A stretch of 8,232 nucleotides of DNA from QHYU01 sp041493955 (GTDB taxonomy: Bacteria > Acidobacteriota > Terriglobia > Acidiferrales > UBA7541), in NCBI GenBank assembly GCA_041493955.1, contig JBGPZW010000147.1, forward strand, positions 1 to 8,232, in the 5' to 3' direction. This document shows, piece after piece, positions 6,332 through 8,232 of this stretch; positions within the stretch are counted from its first letter, which is position 1; each line of letters opens with the position of its first letter. The position numbers were made by a program, and so were the translations under genes. The notes beneath the pieces were generated by a model. It made no database searches. It was given only the letters and a program-made list of their open reading frames with translations, and was not told the origin of the DNA.

Positions 6332-7267
6332 GTGCGCGGAGCGGTTGCAGTTGACCTGAGCGTGAACGCCGGCGCATTGCGCCTTTCCAATCCTGTCCTT
6401 GCTGCCAGCGGCACTTTCGGCTATGGCGTCGAGTTCGCCCACCTAGTTGACCTCAATCGCCTGGGCGGGATCGTGGTCAAGGGCCTGTCCCTCGAGCCCA
6501 TCAGTGGCGCGCCCGCCCCGCGGCTCTGCGAAACCCCGGCTGGGATGCTGAATGCTGTCGGCTTGCAGAACATCGGGGTGCGTGCTTTCGTCGCTGAAAA
6601 GCTTCCCGCGCTGCGCGCCTACCGCACTGCAATTATCGCCAACGTCTTCGGCCACACCCTGGAAGAGTACGTCGAGGTGATCCGTGTCTTGGAGGAGGCC
6701 GAGGGGCTGGCGGCTTATGAGCTGAACATCTCCTGTCCAAACGTGGCCAAGGGGGGGGTGCAGTATGGCAGTGACCCTCAGATGACCGCCGAGGTCGTGG
6801 CGGCCGCCCGAAAGGCCGCCCGGCGACCCCTGTGGGTCAAGCTTTCCCCAAACGTAACCGATATCGCCGCCATCGCCCGGGCTGCGGAAAGCGCGGGTGC
6901 CGATGCCTTGACTGTAGCCAATACCTATACGGCCATGAGTGTGGATTTCCGGACACGGGAATCGCGCCTCGGGAACCCCACAGGGGGGCTTTCCGGACCG
7001 GCAATCAGGCCCCTAACGGTAAGACTGGTCTACGAAGCCTCCCGGACAGTGGCGATTCCCGTTGTCGGTCTCGGTGGTATCGAGACGCCGGAGGACATCC
7101 TGGAATACCTCGTCGTCGGGGCCTCGGCCGTGCAGGTCGGGACGGCCAATTTCGTTAACCCGAAGGCTTGTGAACAACTCATTGACGGCATTGAAAGGCT
7201 TTGCATTTGCGAGAACATCAATATAATCAGCAATTTGACTGCATCTCTGAAGCAAAAGTACTATTGA
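6332..7267 (+). CDS. pyrD: Dihydroorotate dehydrogenase, class 1B catalytic subunit (PyrD)
   Basis: PyrD oxidises dihydroorotate to orotate using FMN. The 311-residue protein shows NPVLAASGTFGYG (20-32), VVKGLSLEPISGAPAPR (48-64), MLNAVGLQN (72-80), the class 1 catalytic-cysteine motif ELNISCPN with C135, WVKLSPN (168-174), NTYTAMSVD (197-205), GGLSGPAIRPL (218-228) and the FMN-phosphate site GLGGIETPEDILEYLVVGASAVQVGT (246-271). Cys rather than Ser at the base position and the lack of an N-terminal membrane helix make it class 1. Class 1B enzymes normally pair with PyrK, which is not in the window. The start is GTG 6332, which fits the family's N-terminus; I see no Shine-Dalgarno, and a -10-like box lies only 7 nt upstream. 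A run of eight Gs at 6751-6758 keeps the correct frame. The last 77 bases are unusually AT-rich (35% GC by my count). Confidence 0.95.
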   Translation: MRGAVAVDLSVNAGALRLSNPVLAASGTFGYGVEFAHLVDLNRLGGIVVKGLSLEPISGAPAPRLCETPAGMLNAVGLQNIGVRAFVAEKLPALRAYRTAIIANVFGHTLEEYVEVIRVLEEAEGLAAYELNISCPNVAKGGVQYGSDPQMTAEVVAAARKAARRPLWVKLSPNVTDIAAIARAAESAGADALTVANTYTAMSVDFRTRESRLGNPTGGLSGPAIRPLTVRLVYEASRTVAIPVVGLGGIETPEDILEYLVVGASAVQVGTANFVNPKACEQLIDGIERLCICENINIISNLTASLKQKYY

Positions 7268-7292
7268 GCTTGGCGGTCACGTCCGGTATCAT
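7264..7292 (+). promoter_or_regulatory. Candidate sigma70-type promoter of the rlpA-like gene
   Basis: TTGAGC (7264-7269) and TATCAT (7287-7292) are separated by exactly 17 nt, a good match to consensus. The -35 overlaps the pyrD stop codon. The -10 ends 8 nt before the first ATG at 7301, so the transcript would have essentially no leader. It would let rlpA and pyrF be transcribed independently of pyrD. Confidence 0.5.
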
Positions 7293-7300
7293 CTCTGACC

Positions 7301-7750
7301 ATGATGATGCGAAAAGAACACACTATGCGCAAGACTCTATTCTTCGCTTGGGCCGCTGTCAGGTGGGTTCTCCTGATGTTCCTGATAGCTCCGGCACTTG
7401 AGGCCCCCCTGGTGGCGTTCCCGAGCGAGCCGATTAGGCCGATCCGGGTCTGGGGAGGCACGGCAAGCTGGTATGGACCTGGCTTCGACGGCCGGAAGAC
7501 TGCCAACGGTGAGATCTATGACATGCAAGGACTCACTGCTGCCCACCTCACCCTCCCGTTTGGGTCACTCGTGCGGCTGGTTAACCAGAGGACGGGCCGC
7601 AGCCAGCTCGTCCGCATCAACGACCGGGGCCCCTACGTGGAAGGCCGTGAGATTGACGTTTCCTATGGTGTAGCCTGCCGCCTTGGTATGCAGGATCAGG
7701 GTTTAGCTCGTGTTCGACTTGAACTCCTTGAGGTACCTCGACGCCGGTGA
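7301..7750 (+). CDS. Short RlpA-family protein (double-psi beta-barrel septal-ring lytic transglycosylase type)
   Basis: RlpA enzymes act in the envelope on peptidoglycan, cutting glycan strands that lack stem peptides in Pseudomonas. This 149-residue protein has a basic start, a hydrophobic segment (about 13-36) ending in ALEA that looks like a Sec signal peptide or anchor, and then one complete RlpA barrel: GTASWYGPGFDGRKTANGEIYD (53-74), LTAAHLTLPFGS (78-89), VRINDRGPYVEGREIDVS (104-121). E71, D74, H82 and D108 fall at the same relative spacing as the four conserved residues of P. aeruginosa RlpA, so activity is plausible. There is no SPOR domain, which larger RlpAs use to find the septum, and no lipobox cysteine. 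The start could be 7301 (possibly leaderless) or ATG 7325, which gives a more typical signal peptide; neither has a strong Shine-Dalgarno. It lies 33 nt after pyrD and overlaps pyrF by 4 nt. Confidence 0.9.
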   Translation: MMMRKEHTMRKTLFFAWAAVRWVLLMFLIAPALEAPLVAFPSEPIRPIRVWGGTASWYGPGFDGRKTANGEIYDMQGLTAAHLTLPFGSLVRLVNQRTGRSQLVRINDRGPYVEGREIDVSYGVACRLGMQDQGLARVRLELLEVPRRR

Positions 7751-8232
7751 GAACCGATCCTCGCCGCCGGCTTATCATTGCACTGGACTTCGACAGCCTT
7801 GACCAGGCCTATCGTATGGCTAAGAAACTGGTTCGGTCGGCTGGTATGTTCAAGATCGGCAGCCAGTTATTCATGGCGGAGGGTTCCCGGGCGGTCGAAA
7901 AGCTGGCCAAGCTTGGCCCGGGCACCTTTCTCGATCTGAAATTCCACGATATCCCAAATACCGTTGCCGGGGCAGTCGCAATCGCGGCAGCTCTACCGGG
8001 GGTACGACTGATCAACATCCACGCACTGGGTGGCATCGAGATGATGCGCGCCGCCCTCCGGGCACTGCCAAACCGTGCGGGGCGGCCCCTGCTTATCGCC
8101 GTTACCATCCTGACCAGCCTGGACGCTAAGGCCATGAATCAGGTAGGGATCGGCGGGAGCCCGGGGACCCGAGCCGTCCGGCTAGCGCGACTTGCCCAGC
8201 GGGCAGGTCTCGATGGGGTGGTGGCTTCGCCG
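7747..8232 (+). CDS. pyrF: Orotidine 5'-phosphate decarboxylase, 5' part (PyrF)
   Basis: The first 162 codons of a gene that leaves the window at the right edge without a stop. OMP decarboxylase makes UMP, the last step of the pathway. Motifs seen are LIIALDF with D14, the phosphate/orotate-side lysine in MFKIG (K36), the catalytic array FLDLKFHDIPNTV (61-73) with D63, K65 and D68, INIHALGG (89-96) and VTILTS (119-124). It belongs to the bacterial group 1 type; typical length is about 230-240 residues, so roughly two thirds is present. The start GTG 7747 overlaps the TGA of the rlpA-like gene (7748-7750). A GAGG at 7730-7733 is 13 nt away, a little far, so translational coupling to rlpA probably helps initiation. 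No frame disruption is seen in the part present. Confidence 0.95.
   Translation, partial: MRTDPRRRLIIALDFDSLDQAYRMAKKLVRSAGMFKIGSQLFMAEGSRAVEKLAKLGPGTFLDLKFHDIPNTVAGAVAIAAALPGVRLINIHALGGIEMMRAALRALPNRAGRPLLIAVTILTSLDAKAMNQVGIGGSPGTRAVRLARLAQRAGLDGVVASP

Overview
The window looks like chromosomal DNA from a GC-rich bacterium, most likely an uncultured member of the Acidobacteriota (Terriglobia-like). That placement is an inference. It rests on the style of the proteins and on a palindromic element between thiD and pyrC whose arms resemble a repeat I remember from acidobacterial genomes. I see no phage, IS, CRISPR, tRNA or rRNA sequence.

Layout: (1) 1-228, the 3' end of a Glu/Leu/Phe/Val-type dehydrogenase, followed by a strong intrinsic terminator. 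(2) 374-1372, a candidate promoter, a structured leader and thiD (HMP/HMP-P kinase, thiamine pathway). (3) 1427-1555, a folded inverted-repeat element between the convergent 3' ends of thiD and pyrC. (4) 4418-1570 on the minus strand, pyrR-pyrB-pyrC. (5) 4419-4556, a short divergent promoter region with a perfect 16-bp palindrome. (6) 4557-6272 plus, an exported PafA-like phosphatase. (7) 6332-8232 plus, pyrD, a short rlpA-like cell-wall gene and the 5' part of pyrF, which runs off the end.

The main theme is de novo UMP synthesis. PyrB (aspartate transcarbamylase), PyrC (dihydroorotase), PyrD (class 1B dihydroorotate dehydrogenase) and PyrF (OMP decarboxylase) cover most steps after carbamoyl phosphate. 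PyrR is the uracil phosphoribosyltransferase/regulator. carA/carB, pyrE and pyrK are not in the window. The pathway is split into two units transcribed away from each other, with the phosphatase between them. An rlpA-like gene sits inside the second unit and its stop overlaps the pyrF start by four bases.

The genes themselves are well-known families, and I did not find a wholly new system. The less ordinary signals are in the non-coding DNA: a near-identical 17-nt promoter-like block ahead of both the phosphatase and pyrD; -10-like boxes 7-8 nt from the start codons of pyrD, rlpA and pyrR, suggesting leaderless transcripts; an unexplained palindrome in the divergent region; a thiD leader that resembles only the 5' half of a TPP riboswitch; and a repeat that can fold as a three-way junction.
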